Shown here one piece after another: positions 1 to 7,870 of a DNA stretch of 11,915 nt (positions are counted from its first letter, which is position 1; the number at the start of each line of letters is the position of its first letter). This stretch comes from Cytophagales bacterium (lineage in GTDB: Bacteria > Bacteroidota > Bacteroidia > Cytophagales > Cyclobacteriaceae). Under the pieces are notes generated by a model, which did no database searches, was not told where the DNA came from, and saw nothing but the letters and a program-made list of their open reading frames with translations. A program made the position numbers and the translations under genes. Where the stretch lies: positions 1-11,915 of the forward strand of contig JAJCYL010000015.1 in assembly GCA_029262955.1 (NCBI GenBank), written 5' to 3'.

Positions 1-315
1 GTTAGGGACAATACTGCTGACAAAGAGGTGACACGCCTGGAATATGAGTCATTTGACAAGATGGCCATCAAAGAAATTCAAAAAATCGTAGATAAGGCCA
101 AAGAACAGTGGCCCATTTTAAAAATTGCTGTTCATCACAGAAAGGGAACCCTGGAAATTGGTGATGCTGCTGTAGTAATTGCTGTTTCTACGCCACATCG
201 CAGGGCCTCTTTTGAGGCCTGTCAATTTGTAATAGACACACTCAAACAGTCAGTACCCATTTGGAAAAAGGAAGTATTTACTGATGGAGAAGTTTGGGCC
301 TCGTCACACCCATAA
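1..315 (+). CDS. moaE: Molybdopterin synthase catalytic subunit MoaE (5' end missing)
   Basis: MoaE is the large subunit of molybdopterin synthase. With thiocarboxylated MoaD it inserts the dithiolene sulfurs into precursor Z (cPMP) during cytoplasmic molybdenum-cofactor synthesis. The frame is open from base 1 (VRDNTADKE, then VTRLEYESF), so the GTG at 28 is internal. MoaE is normally about 150 residues, so roughly 45 N-terminal residues lie outside the window. Family landmarks are visible: the V-R-D/N segment, LEYE, HHRKGTLEIGD, the STPHRRASFEACQF helix with its conserved His-Arg, and the two active-site lysines in DTLKQSVPIWKKE, seven residues apart as in E. coli MoaE (Lys119 and Lys126). 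The gene looks intact at its 3' end. It meets the next gene tail-to-tail with one base between stop codons. Other moa genes may lie to the left, unseen. Confidence 0.93.
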   Translation, partial: VRDNTADKEVTRLEYESFDKMAIKEIQKIVDKAKEQWPILKIAVHHRKGTLEIGDAAVVIAVSTPHRRASFEACQFVIDTLKQSVPIWKKEVFTDGEVWASSHP

Positions 316-316
316 G

Positions 317-1567
317 TTATAGAGCTTTCAAACGATAAACTTCACCACTGAGGTAGACGAAATAGATATTCCCTTCTAAGTCCTCATTAACTGAAACAAT
401 AAGAGGCATGCCAACCAAGGTATTATCCGTGGTAGTTGTCTCCAAAATGTCCCAAAATGCATTGATAGTGCCCGAATTCACATCGTAAGACAATGACCAA
501 ATATCTCCAAGTACGACATCGGCAAATATCATATGACCACTTAATTGAGGTATTTCTGCTCCTCGATAAAGGGCACCACCAATAATTCCCTCGATAAACG
601 GGTGTTTCAACTCAAATACCGGAAATGTTACTCGTGGTTTTGTTTCATCACAGTCCGGGTTGTCATTTTTACAATGATTTCCCTCAAATACGAACCAACC
701 AAAATTTGGGCCACTCTTATCATCAGCTTTAATCAAATTGACCTCTTCCCTTCTGCCGTCACCAACATCAAAAATGAAAAGGTTAGACTCATCGTCAAAA
801 ACCATTCTGTAAGGATTTCTTAGCCCATAGGCAAAAATCGCTTGATTTAGGCTGTCTTTTCCAGCGAACGGATTGTCTGATGGAATGCCATAATTGTTTC
901 CGTTAGATGGATTATCAATATCTATCCGCAATGTTTTGCCTCTGAATGTTTTCAGGCTTTGCGAATTACCGAGGCTGTCTGAACAGCAGCCACCATCACC
1001 TCCAATAACATATAGATAGCCATCCTGAGGACCAAATTGTAGATTGTTCACATTATGGCTATCAGTAGTCACTTGATCCCAATCTAAAATCTCCACTTCA
1101 CTTGATAGATCAATGCTGCTGAAGTCTTCCGGATCTCCAACTATATTAAATTGAGATACTCGTGATCTAAGTTTGTCCTCTTCTCGAGCAGCAAAGGCCA
1201 TATAGACCTTTCCATTATTTAAAAAATCCGGATGAAGTATAAAATCCATCAATAGCTGTACGGTATAAATCTGCCCCAATTGGGTCAACGTCACAATTTC
1301 ATTGGTTTCCTTATTGAAGGATTCAATTGTCCCGTCCAACCCAATAAGATAAATAAGCGGTTTAGTGGGATGAAATTCCAGGTTGGATATATCAACGCTG
1401 GCCGTCGTCACCAATTCCACCCCCAGATTGAGATCGGGTACGGTCGGCATCAAATTATCTGGTGCCAATGGTAACAAAGACAGAGGATCAACGGTTTCTG
1501 GCCCGGATGAGCGCTCACAACTGCTAAAATTTAGGAGAATTAAAACAAACAGTAAAAGTCTTCTCAT
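317..1567 (-). CDS. PQQ-dependent sugar dehydrogenase (GSDH/sorbosone dehydrogenase family), lipoprotein
   Basis: This is a predicted periplasmic or outer-membrane-anchored aldose/sorbosone-type dehydrogenase of the six-bladed propeller family related to soluble PQQ glucose dehydrogenase. Residues 1-16 are a short signal peptide ending in a lipobox-like FSSC (lipidated Cys17). Family motifs in order: MDFILHPDFLNNGKVY (107-122); HNVNNLQFGPQDGYLYVIGG (171-190), where His171 fits the catalytic base; GKTLRIDID (210-218); YGLRNPYRMVFD (247-258), with the Arg matching the sGDH active-site Arg; FDVGDGRREEVNLI (266-279); NFGWFVFEG; GGALYRG; and a terminal VYRL. At 416 residues it is family-typical. 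A vicinal Cys pair (194-195) follows GGDGG. The ATG at 1567 directly precedes the signal peptide. A perfect TAnnTTTG match lies about 80 bases upstream on this strand. The family is clear, but the substrate, and whether PQQ is truly bound, are not readable here. Hedgehog-interacting-protein-like relatives share the fold. Confidence 0.88.
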   Translation of the reverse strand: MRRLLLFVLILLNFSSCERSSGPETVDPLSLLPLAPDNLMPTVPDLNLGVELVTTASVDISNLEFHPTKPLIYLIGLDGTIESFNKETNEIVTLTQLGQIYTVQLLMDFILHPDFLNNGKVYMAFAAREEDKLRSRVSQFNIVGDPEDFSSIDLSSEVEILDWDQVTTDSHNVNNLQFGPQDGYLYVIGGDGGCCSDSLGNSQSLKTFRGKTLRIDIDNPSNGNNYGIPSDNPFAGKDSLNQAIFAYGLRNPYRMVFDDESNLFIFDVGDGRREEVNLIKADDKSGPNFGWFVFEGNHCKNDNPDCDETKPRVTFPVFELKHPFIEGIIGGALYRGAEIPQLSGHMIFADVVLGDIWSLSYDVNSGTINAFWDILETTTTDNTLVGMPLIVSVNEDLEGNIYFVYLSGEVYRLKAL

Positions 1568-1647
1568 TTAATCACCCTTATCACCTTCCATACAATTGAA
1601 TTTTCCTTAAATGACGACTTTTGTATAGCTTGAAAACAAATTGATTT

Positions 1648-1655
1648 CAAAACTA
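1648..1655 (-). promoter_or_regulatory. Possible Bacteroidota -7 element (TAGTTTTG)
   Basis: On the minus strand this reads TAGTTTTG, an exact match to the TAnnTTTG -7 element of Bacteroidota housekeeping promoters. It points towards the sugar dehydrogenase, whose ATG lies about 80 bases downstream, and sits in the 97-base gap between the two divergent genes. I find no well-spaced TTG/TTTG -33 partner (the nearest TTTG is about 12 bases upstream, too close), so this is a weak call. Such 8-mers occur by chance in AT-rich DNA. Confidence 0.25.
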
Positions 1656-1664
1656 TTTTAAAAA

Positions 1665-2822
1665 ATGCAAAGAGGCTGGCATTTTCTTCAAATACCAGGG
1701 CCCAGCAATACTCCCCAAAGAGTATTAAAGGCCATGAGTTCGCCAACAGTTGATCACCGAGGCCCCGAATTTGGCAAGGTCACACTTGAAATTCTAAATA
1801 AGGTCAAGGAGGTTTTCCAGACATCCGGTGACGTCATTATCTACCCATCATCTGGTACAGGCGCCTGGGAGGCCGCATTGGTAAATTTGTTTCAACCCGG
1901 GGACAAGTTGCTTTCTTATGAGTCTGGCCATTTCTCTACATTATGGAAAAATCTCGCAAAAAAAATCGGACTTGATGTGCATGAAATTCCGGGTGACTGG
2001 AGATCCGGAGTTCAAGCAGAAAGAATAGCTGAAAACCTTAAGCAAGACTCTGGTCATGAAATAAAAGGTGTAATGGTAGTTCACAATGAAACATCAACTG
2101 GTATTACTTCGGATATTAAGGCAGTCAGGAAAGTCCTTGACGAGGTCAAACATCCGGCCTTACTACTCGTCGATGTGGTGTCATCATTAGGGACCACTTC
2201 ATTTCCACAGGATAAATGGGGGGTTGACGTAGCCATATGTGCTTCCCAGAAGGGGTTTATGTTGCCTCCGGGATTGGGCTTTAATTCGATAAACAAAAAG
2301 GCATTAGAAGCTTCGATAAAGAATGTTTCACTTAATTCCTATTGGAATTGGGAACGAATTGTAGAAATGAACCAAACAGGGTATTATCCCTATACACCTG
2401 CAAGCAATATGCTTTTTGGTTTAAATGAAGCTATTGATATGCTCTTTGAGGAAGGGTTGGAGAATGTCTGCCAGCGGCATAAGCGCCATGCTCAGGCTAC
2501 CAGAGAGGCGGCTCAAATTTGGGGACTTGAAAATCAGTGTTTAGTCCCTGACGAGCACTCGGATTCAACAACGGCTCTGATAGTAAATGATGGCAAAGCA
2601 GACATTCTAAGGAAAATAGCTTTAGAGAAACTAAATATGTCTCTGGGTACGGGACTTGGTAAACTCAAAGGAAAGATATTCAGAATTGGTCATCTGGGAG
2701 ATTTTAATGACCTGATGCTCTGTGGAACGTTGGCAGGTGTGGAAATGGGACTTGAGCTTGCCAAAATACCCCATCAAAAGGGTGGTGTTCAGGCTGCAAT
2801 GGACTATTTGACTGGTAATTAA
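1665..2822 (+). CDS. Serine/alanine-glyoxylate aminotransferase (class V, PLP-dependent)
   Basis: A cytoplasmic PLP-fold type I class V aminotransferase, most like serine-glyoxylate aminotransferase (SgaA type). It moves an amino group from serine or alanine to glyoxylate, giving glycine plus hydroxypyruvate or pyruvate. The whole family pattern is visible: QIPGPSNTPQRVLKAM (9-24); PTVDHRGPEF (27-36); the cofactor-phosphate loop YPSSGTGAWEAALVN (60-74); NETSTG (141-146); LLLVDVVSSLG (167-176), with Asp170 as the pyridine-N partner; the Schiff-base lysine Lys196 in ICASQKGFMLPPGLGF; the segment YYPYTPASNMLFGLNEA; and the carboxylate-binding Arg340 in GKIFRIGHLGDF. At 385 residues it is close to the usual 380-400. 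The ATG at 1665 sits just before the conserved WHFLQIPGP start. No Shine-Dalgarno is visible, only an A-rich leader. It is transcribed alone and divergently from the sugar dehydrogenase. Preferred amino donor (Ser or Ala) is not decidable from sequence alone. Confidence 0.9.
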   Translation: MQRGWHFLQIPGPSNTPQRVLKAMSSPTVDHRGPEFGKVTLEILNKVKEVFQTSGDVIIYPSSGTGAWEAALVNLFQPGDKLLSYESGHFSTLWKNLAKKIGLDVHEIPGDWRSGVQAERIAENLKQDSGHEIKGVMVVHNETSTGITSDIKAVRKVLDEVKHPALLLVDVVSSLGTTSFPQDKWGVDVAICASQKGFMLPPGLGFNSINKKALEASIKNVSLNSYWNWERIVEMNQTGYYPYTPASNMLFGLNEAIDMLFEEGLENVCQRHKRHAQATREAAQIWGLENQCLVPDEHSDSTTALIVNDGKADILRKIALEKLNMSLGTGLGKLKGKIFRIGHLGDFNDLMLCGTLAGVEMGLELAKIPHQKGGVQAAMDYLTGN

Positions 2823-3013
2823 GGGATTACCGACATCCTCTGCTTGGAGAATGACGTAATTGTTAATGGAGGAATATAGCCACCTCTTACTACTCACGTC
2901 ACTCAGAGAATTAATATTTGGATGCCCAAACACGCAAAATAAGATGACATTTGGGCAGGAGTCTGTTTTCGACTATTGCGTTAGATTGCCAATCAGATTC
3001 TTTAGTTGTCCTA

Positions 3014-3268
3014 TTGGACCTCCTTCTGAGTAACGTTTTATCTATTTGTGTGGATGACGATCTAGTTCATGATAACACACCCTGTCATTGGTGCCTTGCG
3101 CCTCAGCAGGTTTCCAAATTCGGTGTTCGGTGTTCGTTGTTTGACATTCGACATTCCCTTATTGCTTACTTTTCTTTTTCTATCATAAATCATAATTATT
3201 AAATCTCATTTCCCCTTTACTCACTACTCTTTGTGGAGATTCCTGCGCAGGATGACGTTTTATCTATT
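3014..3268. repeat. Decayed REP-like repeat copies with a 14-bp direct repeat
   Basis: The string ACGTTTTATCTATT occurs exactly at 3033-3046 and 3255-3268. The second copy is preceded by GGAGATTCCTGCGCAGGATG, whose core TCCTGCGCAGGA (3241-3252) is a perfect 12-base palindrome. The first is preceded by a diverged equivalent (CCTCCTTCTGAGTA). A third relative lies at about 2832-2856 (TCCTCTGCTTGGAGAATGACG). The shared plan is a short GC-rich inverted repeat followed by (G)ATGACGT, resembling the REP-like intergenic palindromes of many bacteria. Copy number elsewhere in the genome is unknown. Confidence 0.5.
3119..3160. repeat. Degenerate 7-bp tandem repeat (TTCGGTG/TTCGACA units)
   Basis: Six consecutive heptamers in register: TTCGGTG, TTCGGTG, TTCGTTG, TTTGACA, TTCGACA, TTCCCTT. 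The first two are identical. The next three keep TTCG/TTTG in the first four positions while the last three bases drift from GTG to ACA, and the sixth is decayed. The array is non-coding and has no dyad symmetry. Similar TTCG-rich heptad strings occur between genes in other Bacteroidota genomes, from general familiarity rather than a search. Confidence 0.75.
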
Positions 3269-3414
3269 AAGTGTCTGCTATGTCCCAGTTACAAACACAG
3301 TAACCATCTATCCAATTTGTCGATATTGATTAAAGTCATAAACCGCACATAAAATTCAAGTCAAGAAATTGTAGCGAGATTGACGATATTAGAAATTCAA
3401 ACAACTATATATCA

Positions 3415-6400
3415 ATGAAATTTCTTTATAACGTTCTAAGAATCAGCATTATATCAATATTCTATTTAGTTATTACTTTAAACATAAATGCTCAGCAACT
3501 TACCAAAGAACAAATCTCTGATCTGAAATTTAGGCATATCGGGCCAGTAGGTAACCGACTTATAGCAGCCTATGGCATACCCGGAAATGACCTCGTTTAT
3601 TATGCTGGTGCCGCGTCAGGTGGTATTTGGAAGACCGTCGATGGAGGTTTGAATTGGAAACCCATTTTTGACGATAAGCCGGTCCATGCAATTGGTGCAT
3701 TAGCAATTGCTTCGTCTGATAGTGAAATCATCTATGCGGGTACTGGAGAAAGTTTTATTCGATCAAATGTTTCGATAGGAAATGGTGTTTGGAAATCCAC
3801 CGATGGTGGCGATAATTGGACCCATTTGGGTCTTAATAATACAGGCCGAATCGCAAGAATTATAGTTGATCCCAATAATCCGGATATTGTTTATGTAGCG
3901 GCTATGGGCCACGCTTATGCTCCGCAGAAGGACCGAGGAGTATTTAAGAGCAGCGATGGCGGTAAATCATGGCGCCATGTACTATTTATAGATGAAAATA
4001 CTGGCGCATCAGATTTGGTGATGGATCCATCGAATCCCAGAATATTATTCGCAGGGATGTGGCAATTATCCTTAAGAACCTGGAATAGAACCAGTGGTGG
4101 ACCAGGAAGTGGTATCCATATCTCTCGAGATAGTGGAGAAACCTGGAAGAAATTAGAAAAAGGTTTACCCGAGGGCCCGATTGGTAAGATTGCCTTAACC
4201 ATGACAGCGGCAAATCCCAATCGTGTCTATGCACTGATCGAAACAGGTGACGGCGTTGAAACGATAGAAGGAAAACCTGAGAGTGGCGATTTGTGGCGAT
4301 CTGAAGACAAGGGTGCTACCTGGAACCTGATCAATCATGACCGCAATATTGGAGGTCGTCAGGCCTATTACACACGAGGCATGGCATCGCCAGATAATGA
4401 AAACGAAATATATTTTATTAGCGCAAGTTTTCATTCCAGTATAGATGGAGGAAAAACACTTGACCCTGTCTCCTTCTCTTCTCAGCCTAATTGGGACCAT
4501 CATGACATATGGATTGACCCCACCAATGCCAACCGAATGATTGTGGCTGGTGACGGAGGCATTTCCATTTCCAAAAACCGGGGTAAATCGTGGCAAAGGA
4601 TTCAATTACCTGTAGCGCAGCTTTACCATGTCACTACAGATACACAAGTGCCTTACTTCGTTTTAACGAATCGTCAGGACGGGCCTTCCATGAGGGGTCC
4701 TAGCCGCAGCCGGGTAGGCGGATTCTTTGGCACCGGTATTTCTACCGGCATGTGGCATGCTGTTGGTGGTGGAGAAAGTGGCTTTGCGACTGCTGACCCT
4801 GTTGATCCTAACATTGTTTGGTCCAGTGCCTCAGGTTTTGGTGCATTGGGTGGTGTGGTGACCCGCTTTGATGCCAATACACGCCAATTTCGGCAAGTAG
4901 AAGTTTGGCCAGAGATTACATCCGGTCATCCGGCTGAGCAGGTGAAGTATCGATTTCAGTGGACTTTCCCTGTATTAATCTCACCTCATGACCACAACAC
5001 GGTCTATGTAACCAGTCAGATGGTACATCGCACTACAAATGGTGGTCAAAGTTGGGAGGTAATAAGCCCGGACCTGAGCCTGAATGATAAAACCATGCAA
5101 ACCAAGTCAGGAGGCCTAACACCGGACAATATCGGTGTGGAATATGCCAATGTCATATATGCCTTTGAAGAATCGCCAGTTCAGAAAGGTGTCTTTTGGG
5201 CGGGAACAAACGACGGACTGCTGCATGTCAGTCAGGACGGGGGCCAGAATTGGGAGAATGTGACCAAAAACATCAAGAATCTACCGGCATTAGGTACAGT
5301 TAGAAATATTGATGCATCAAAGTGGAGTGCCGGAAAGGCCTATATAACGGTTGATTTCCATGAGGTAGGAAATTTTGATCCTCATGTTTACAAAACTGAA
5401 AACTTTGGTAAGAGCTGGCAAAAAATTATCAATGGAATTGCGTCTGGAAACTTAAGCTATGCCAGAAACATCCGTGAAGATCCGGTAAGAAAAGGACTTC
5501 TTTTCCTTGGTACTGAAAACAAATTGTATGTTTCCTTTAATGACGGTGTTAACTGGCAGGAGTTTATGAGCAACTTACCCCACAGTCCAATGTATTGGCT
5601 GGATATACCAGAACACTTTAACGACCTTGTAGTTGGAACTTATGGTCGGGGCATATGGATACTTGATGACATTACGCCTTTGCAACAACTTCCGCAAGAT
5701 CTTAGTAACACCACCGCCTTATTTTTTAAGCCTAAAGATGCCTACCGTTTCCAGGGAATAACGTCAACCATGCAGTTCTTCCCAGAACCTTCAACTGGTC
5801 AGGATCCACCTTATGGGGCTTCAATTAACTACTGGATGGCTAAAGAAGATAGCGTGAAGATGTACATTACCACATCCGGTGGTGATACAGTTAGAACAGT
5901 TAAAACCAAGAGTAAAGTTGGAATAAATAGGTATTGGTGGAACTTGGAGAGTGATCCTATTACGCCCATTAAGCTAAGAACTCCGCCAACTGGCGCCGAT
6001 TGGGTTCCATTGGGTAAAGACGGTACTCGTAGTGCTAACATTAGTATGAATTACACCAGCTACACCGTCCCTCCCGCTACTTACACAGTGAAAATGTCTG
6101 CCGGGAATCAAAACTTCAGTGAGCCATTAACTGTTATAAAAGATCCTCATTCAACGGGAACAATTAGCGACATCAATGCTCAGATTGATTTTGTCAAAAA
6201 GATCTATAATGACATCAATCAATTGAACGGAATGATCAACGAATTGGAGCTAATAAGATCCCAAATTGGCACACTCAAAAAGACCCTGTCATCAATTGGA
6301 GGAAAAAAAGATCTGATCTCAGAGGCTGGTGCTATGGATAGCTTACTGATCAATCTGGAATCAAAACTCATTCAAATGAAAACCACGGGTACCGGGCAAG

Positions 6401-6627
6401 ATGGGGTGAGGTGGCCAGCGAGGCTAGCCGGCAAATACGGATACCTTGGGGTAACTTCAGGAATTGGGGATTTCCCTCCTGCTGATCAATATGTCGCAGT
6501 TTACAATGACTTAAAGGAAAAATTAAACGCAGCCCAATCAGAGATGAATGCCATCAAAAGTGGTGCATTAGCTGATTTCCAAAAGGTGTTGAGAGATAAT
6601 GATGTCGGCGCAATTATAGTGCGCTAA
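3415..6627 (+). CDS. Large secreted Asp-box (BNR/VPS10-sortilin-like) beta-propeller protein
   Basis: A 1070-residue exported protein. Residues 1-26 form a Sec signal peptide (basic start, hydrophobic core, cleavage near NINA-QQ). Residues 40-760 carry at least eleven Asp-box motifs of the S/T-x-D-x-G-x-x-W type, near residues 74, 128, 179, 237, 296, 341, 386, 540, 606, 661 and 707, for example KSTDGGDNW and KSSDGGKSW. This number suggests a double propeller as in sortilin/VPS10 and family-74-like proteins. The block ends in GTYGRGIWILDD. Residues 770-915 look like a beta-sandwich, and 925-990 are helical and probably coiled-coil. Such proteins are often labelled 'glycosyl hydrolase' or 'VPS10 domain protein' in Bacteroidota, but I see no diagnostic catalytic pair, so an enzymatic role is unproven; binding is equally possible. 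There is no lipobox and no obvious T9SS C-terminal domain. The ATG at 3415 precedes the signal peptide. It is transcribed alone and ends in a strong terminator. Confidence 0.87.
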   Translation: MKFLYNVLRISIISIFYLVITLNINAQQLTKEQISDLKFRHIGPVGNRLIAAYGIPGNDLVYYAGAASGGIWKTVDGGLNWKPIFDDKPVHAIGALAIASSDSEIIYAGTGESFIRSNVSIGNGVWKSTDGGDNWTHLGLNNTGRIARIIVDPNNPDIVYVAAMGHAYAPQKDRGVFKSSDGGKSWRHVLFIDENTGASDLVMDPSNPRILFAGMWQLSLRTWNRTSGGPGSGIHISRDSGETWKKLEKGLPEGPIGKIALTMTAANPNRVYALIETGDGVETIEGKPESGDLWRSEDKGATWNLINHDRNIGGRQAYYTRGMASPDNENEIYFISASFHSSIDGGKTLDPVSFSSQPNWDHHDIWIDPTNANRMIVAGDGGISISKNRGKSWQRIQLPVAQLYHVTTDTQVPYFVLTNRQDGPSMRGPSRSRVGGFFGTGISTGMWHAVGGGESGFATADPVDPNIVWSSASGFGALGGVVTRFDANTRQFRQVEVWPEITSGHPAEQVKYRFQWTFPVLISPHDHNTVYVTSQMVHRTTNGGQSWEVISPDLSLNDKTMQTKSGGLTPDNIGVEYANVIYAFEESPVQKGVFWAGTNDGLLHVSQDGGQNWENVTKNIKNLPALGTVRNIDASKWSAGKAYITVDFHEVGNFDPHVYKTENFGKSWQKIINGIASGNLSYARNIREDPVRKGLLFLGTENKLYVSFNDGVNWQEFMSNLPHSPMYWLDIPEHFNDLVVGTYGRGIWILDDITPLQQLPQDLSNTTALFFKPKDAYRFQGITSTMQFFPEPSTGQDPPYGASINYWMAKEDSVKMYITTSGGDTVRTVKTKSKVGINRYWWNLESDPITPIKLRTPPTGADWVPLGKDGTRSANISMNYTSYTVPPATYTVKMSAGNQNFSEPLTVIKDPHSTGTISDINAQIDFVKKIYNDINQLNGMINELELIRSQIGTLKKTLSSIGGKKDLISEAGAMDSLLINLESKLIQMKTTGTGQDGVRWPARLAGKYGYLGVTSGIGDFPPADQYVAVYNDLKEKLNAAQSEMNAIKSGALADFQKVLRDNDVGAIIVR

Positions 6628-6655
6628 TCCTCTTAAATAATAATCGATAATAAGG

Positions 6656-6685
6656 AAAGCAGTGTCACTTGGGCACTGCTTTTTT
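6656..6685 (+). terminator. Rho-independent terminator after the Asp-box protein gene
   Basis: AAAGCAGTG (6656-6664) pairs perfectly with CACTGCTTT (6674-6682). Two further pairs (T-G and C-G) close a five-base ACTTG loop, giving an 11-bp stem that runs into six T residues (6680-6685). It lies 29 bases after the stop codon at 6627. This separates the large gene from the lipoprotein gene downstream, so the latter probably has its own promoter within 6686-6774. Confidence 0.88.
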
Positions 6686-6774
6686 GGTATCAATTAAATG
6701 AATGAAATGTCCCCGGACGACATTGCCGTTAAAATCAATGGACTAAATTCACATTTAAATCAAATAACCAGACC

Positions 6775-7620
6775 ATGAAAAACTATTATTTAAGTCTCAT
6801 AGCAATTTTTATTGCTTTCTGGGCCGTGTCATGTACAAGCTCACAAAAGAAAGAGAAATCGTTAGAGCAAGCAGCACCTCAAGAAATCACCTATTCTACA
6901 GATGACCCTAAATCGATTATTAAGGCAGTTGAAATGTCATGTGGAGGCTGGGACAAACTGTGGGAGCAAAAGGATGTCGAATTCACTTACTCCTACAAAT
7001 ACCCTCAAGAGGGAACGGAAGATCTGTCAACTGAAAGATATGTCTTTGATACTGAGCAGTCCTGGGCCAAATACACAAAACATGATATAAATGTCATGCC
7101 TGGTATGGAGGGAGAGGTAATCCAATACTATGACGGCAACTCCGCATTCCTAAAACATAATGAGAGTATGGTCGAAGATGAAGCTGCAATTGGAGGTTGC
7201 CATTTTTTAAGAAAAGCGAACTACTTCTGGTTTGTTATGATGTACAAACTCAATAATCCGGGAGCACAGTTTGAATCCGCAGGAAACGAGACACTCGAAA
7301 ATACTTCTTACGACAAAGTAAAAGTTACATATGACCCCGAAGTAACCGGAAAAGATGAGAATGACACGTACATTTTATACGTAAATTCCAACACTAAAAT
7401 GGTTGATCAGTTCTATTTTTCACTACCAGCATTCGGAATCGCTGACCCTATTATTCTAATGAAACTGGAATATGAAGAAATCAATGGTCTAAAGCTTGCA
7501 ACCAAAAGAAGTATATGGATGCCCAGTGAAAATGGGTATAGCGAAGAGGCGAATCTGGTGCAAACATCTACCAACGTAAAGTTCAATAATGGATTTACTG
7601 ATGACACATTTGCGATGTAA
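6775..7620 (+). CDS. Lipoprotein of unknown function (LolA/DUF6503-like fold suspected)
   Basis: A 281-residue predicted lipoprotein. The signal peptide MKNYYLSLIAIFIAFWAVSC ends in lipobox AVSC (Cys20), followed by a Ser/Lys/Glu-rich linker. The mature part begins with a helix, KSIIKAVEMSCGGWDKLW. Alternating beta-type segments follow, including a Y-D-K-V-K-V-T-Y-D-P-E stretch and DTYILYVNSNTKMVDQFYF. This layout resembles Bacteroidota outer-membrane lipoprotein families with a LolA-like half-barrel (DUF6503-type). I recognise the architecture, not a characterised protein, so no function is assigned. It shares the same plan with the lipoprotein encoded at 10356-11117 (see findings). The ATG at 6775 is fixed by the signal peptide, and no Shine-Dalgarno is visible. 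A terminator upstream and a hairpin overlapping its stop codon suggest a single-gene transcript. Confidence 0.8.
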   Translation: MKNYYLSLIAIFIAFWAVSCTSSQKKEKSLEQAAPQEITYSTDDPKSIIKAVEMSCGGWDKLWEQKDVEFTYSYKYPQEGTEDLSTERYVFDTEQSWAKYTKHDINVMPGMEGEVIQYYDGNSAFLKHNESMVEDEAAIGGCHFLRKANYFWFVMMYKLNNPGAQFESAGNETLENTSYDKVKVTYDPEVTGKDENDTYILYVNSNTKMVDQFYFSLPAFGIADPIILMKLEYEEINGLKLATKRSIWMPSENGYSEEANLVQTSTNVKFNNGFTDDTFAM

Positions 7621-7631
7621 TGATCATCGCA
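7611..7631 (+). terminator. Hairpin spanning the stop codon, weak terminator candidate
   Basis: TGCGATG (7611-7617) and CATCGCA (7625-7631) form a perfect 7-bp stem with a TAATGAT loop that contains the TAA stop codon (7618-7620). Only three T residues follow directly, with a further TTTTT at 7646-7650, so termination would be weak. It may instead protect the mRNA 3' end. Confidence 0.35.
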
Positions 7632-7870
7632 TTTAAAGGCATTCATTTTTGAGTATAGAATAGTTAAATGACTTCCAGGTCTTTAATAAGACATTTGAGC
7701 TTATTGATGAATCAGTCCGGTTATTCAACCGTTCGTTATCCAAATCTTCAGGAGACTTGGTTGGTTAGTGGGGGTTCGATCGTTATTGTATCCTTGGAGG
7801 TGAATTTCAACTAGACATTGAACTTTTTGCCTTCAAATAAGGTTATATCAAAACCAATTAGCTATGAATT

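Larger units (their letters stand above)
2823..3414. other. 592-base non-coding region with degenerate repeats
   Basis: No convincing gene lies here. The one long frame (2951-3202) has no family resemblance and runs through a tandem repeat. The region holds a heptamer tandem array (3119-3160), a perfect 12-base palindrome (3241-3252), a 14-base direct repeat (3033-3046 and 3255-3268), and a small hairpin around the preceding stop codon (GGTAAT at 2814, ATTACC at 2826) without a T-run. It looks like a site where intergenic repeats have accumulated and decayed. The last 100 bases presumably carry the promoter of the next gene, but I see no clear TAnnTTTG element. Confidence 0.7.

Noticed and set aside
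28..30. GTG as the start of MoaE
   Set aside because: The frame is open to base 1 and the upstream codons (VRDNTADKE) match the conserved MoaE interior, so the true start is outside the window.
1564..1746. A 60-codon minus-strand frame across the divergent gap
   Set aside because: It overlaps the well-supported aminotransferase N-terminus in antisense and ends at the start of the sugar dehydrogenase. Low-complexity translation, no family.
2814..2831. GGTAAT/ATTACC hairpin around the aminotransferase stop codon as a terminator
   Set aside because: The stem is only six AT-rich base pairs and no T-run follows.
2951..3202. An 83-codon plus-strand open frame in the intergenic region
   Set aside because: No recognisable family or signal. 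Its second half translates the heptamer tandem repeat and flanking T-rich DNA, so it is an open frame by chance.
3915..4605. Several minus-strand open frames of 67-136 codons inside the Asp-box gene
   Set aside because: They lie entirely antisense to a strongly supported coding region with eleven in-frame Asp-box motifs, and their translations show no domain.
6723..6751. TTG-N18-TAAATTC as a promoter for the 6775 lipoprotein gene
   Set aside because: The -7 part matches TAnnTTTG at only four of six defined positions, too weak to list as a feature.
7621..7870. A possible 30-odd codon small gene starting near 7707
   Set aside because: No ribosome-binding site, no recognisable motif and no conservation evidence. 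It is treated as untranslated sequence before the hairpin at 7871.
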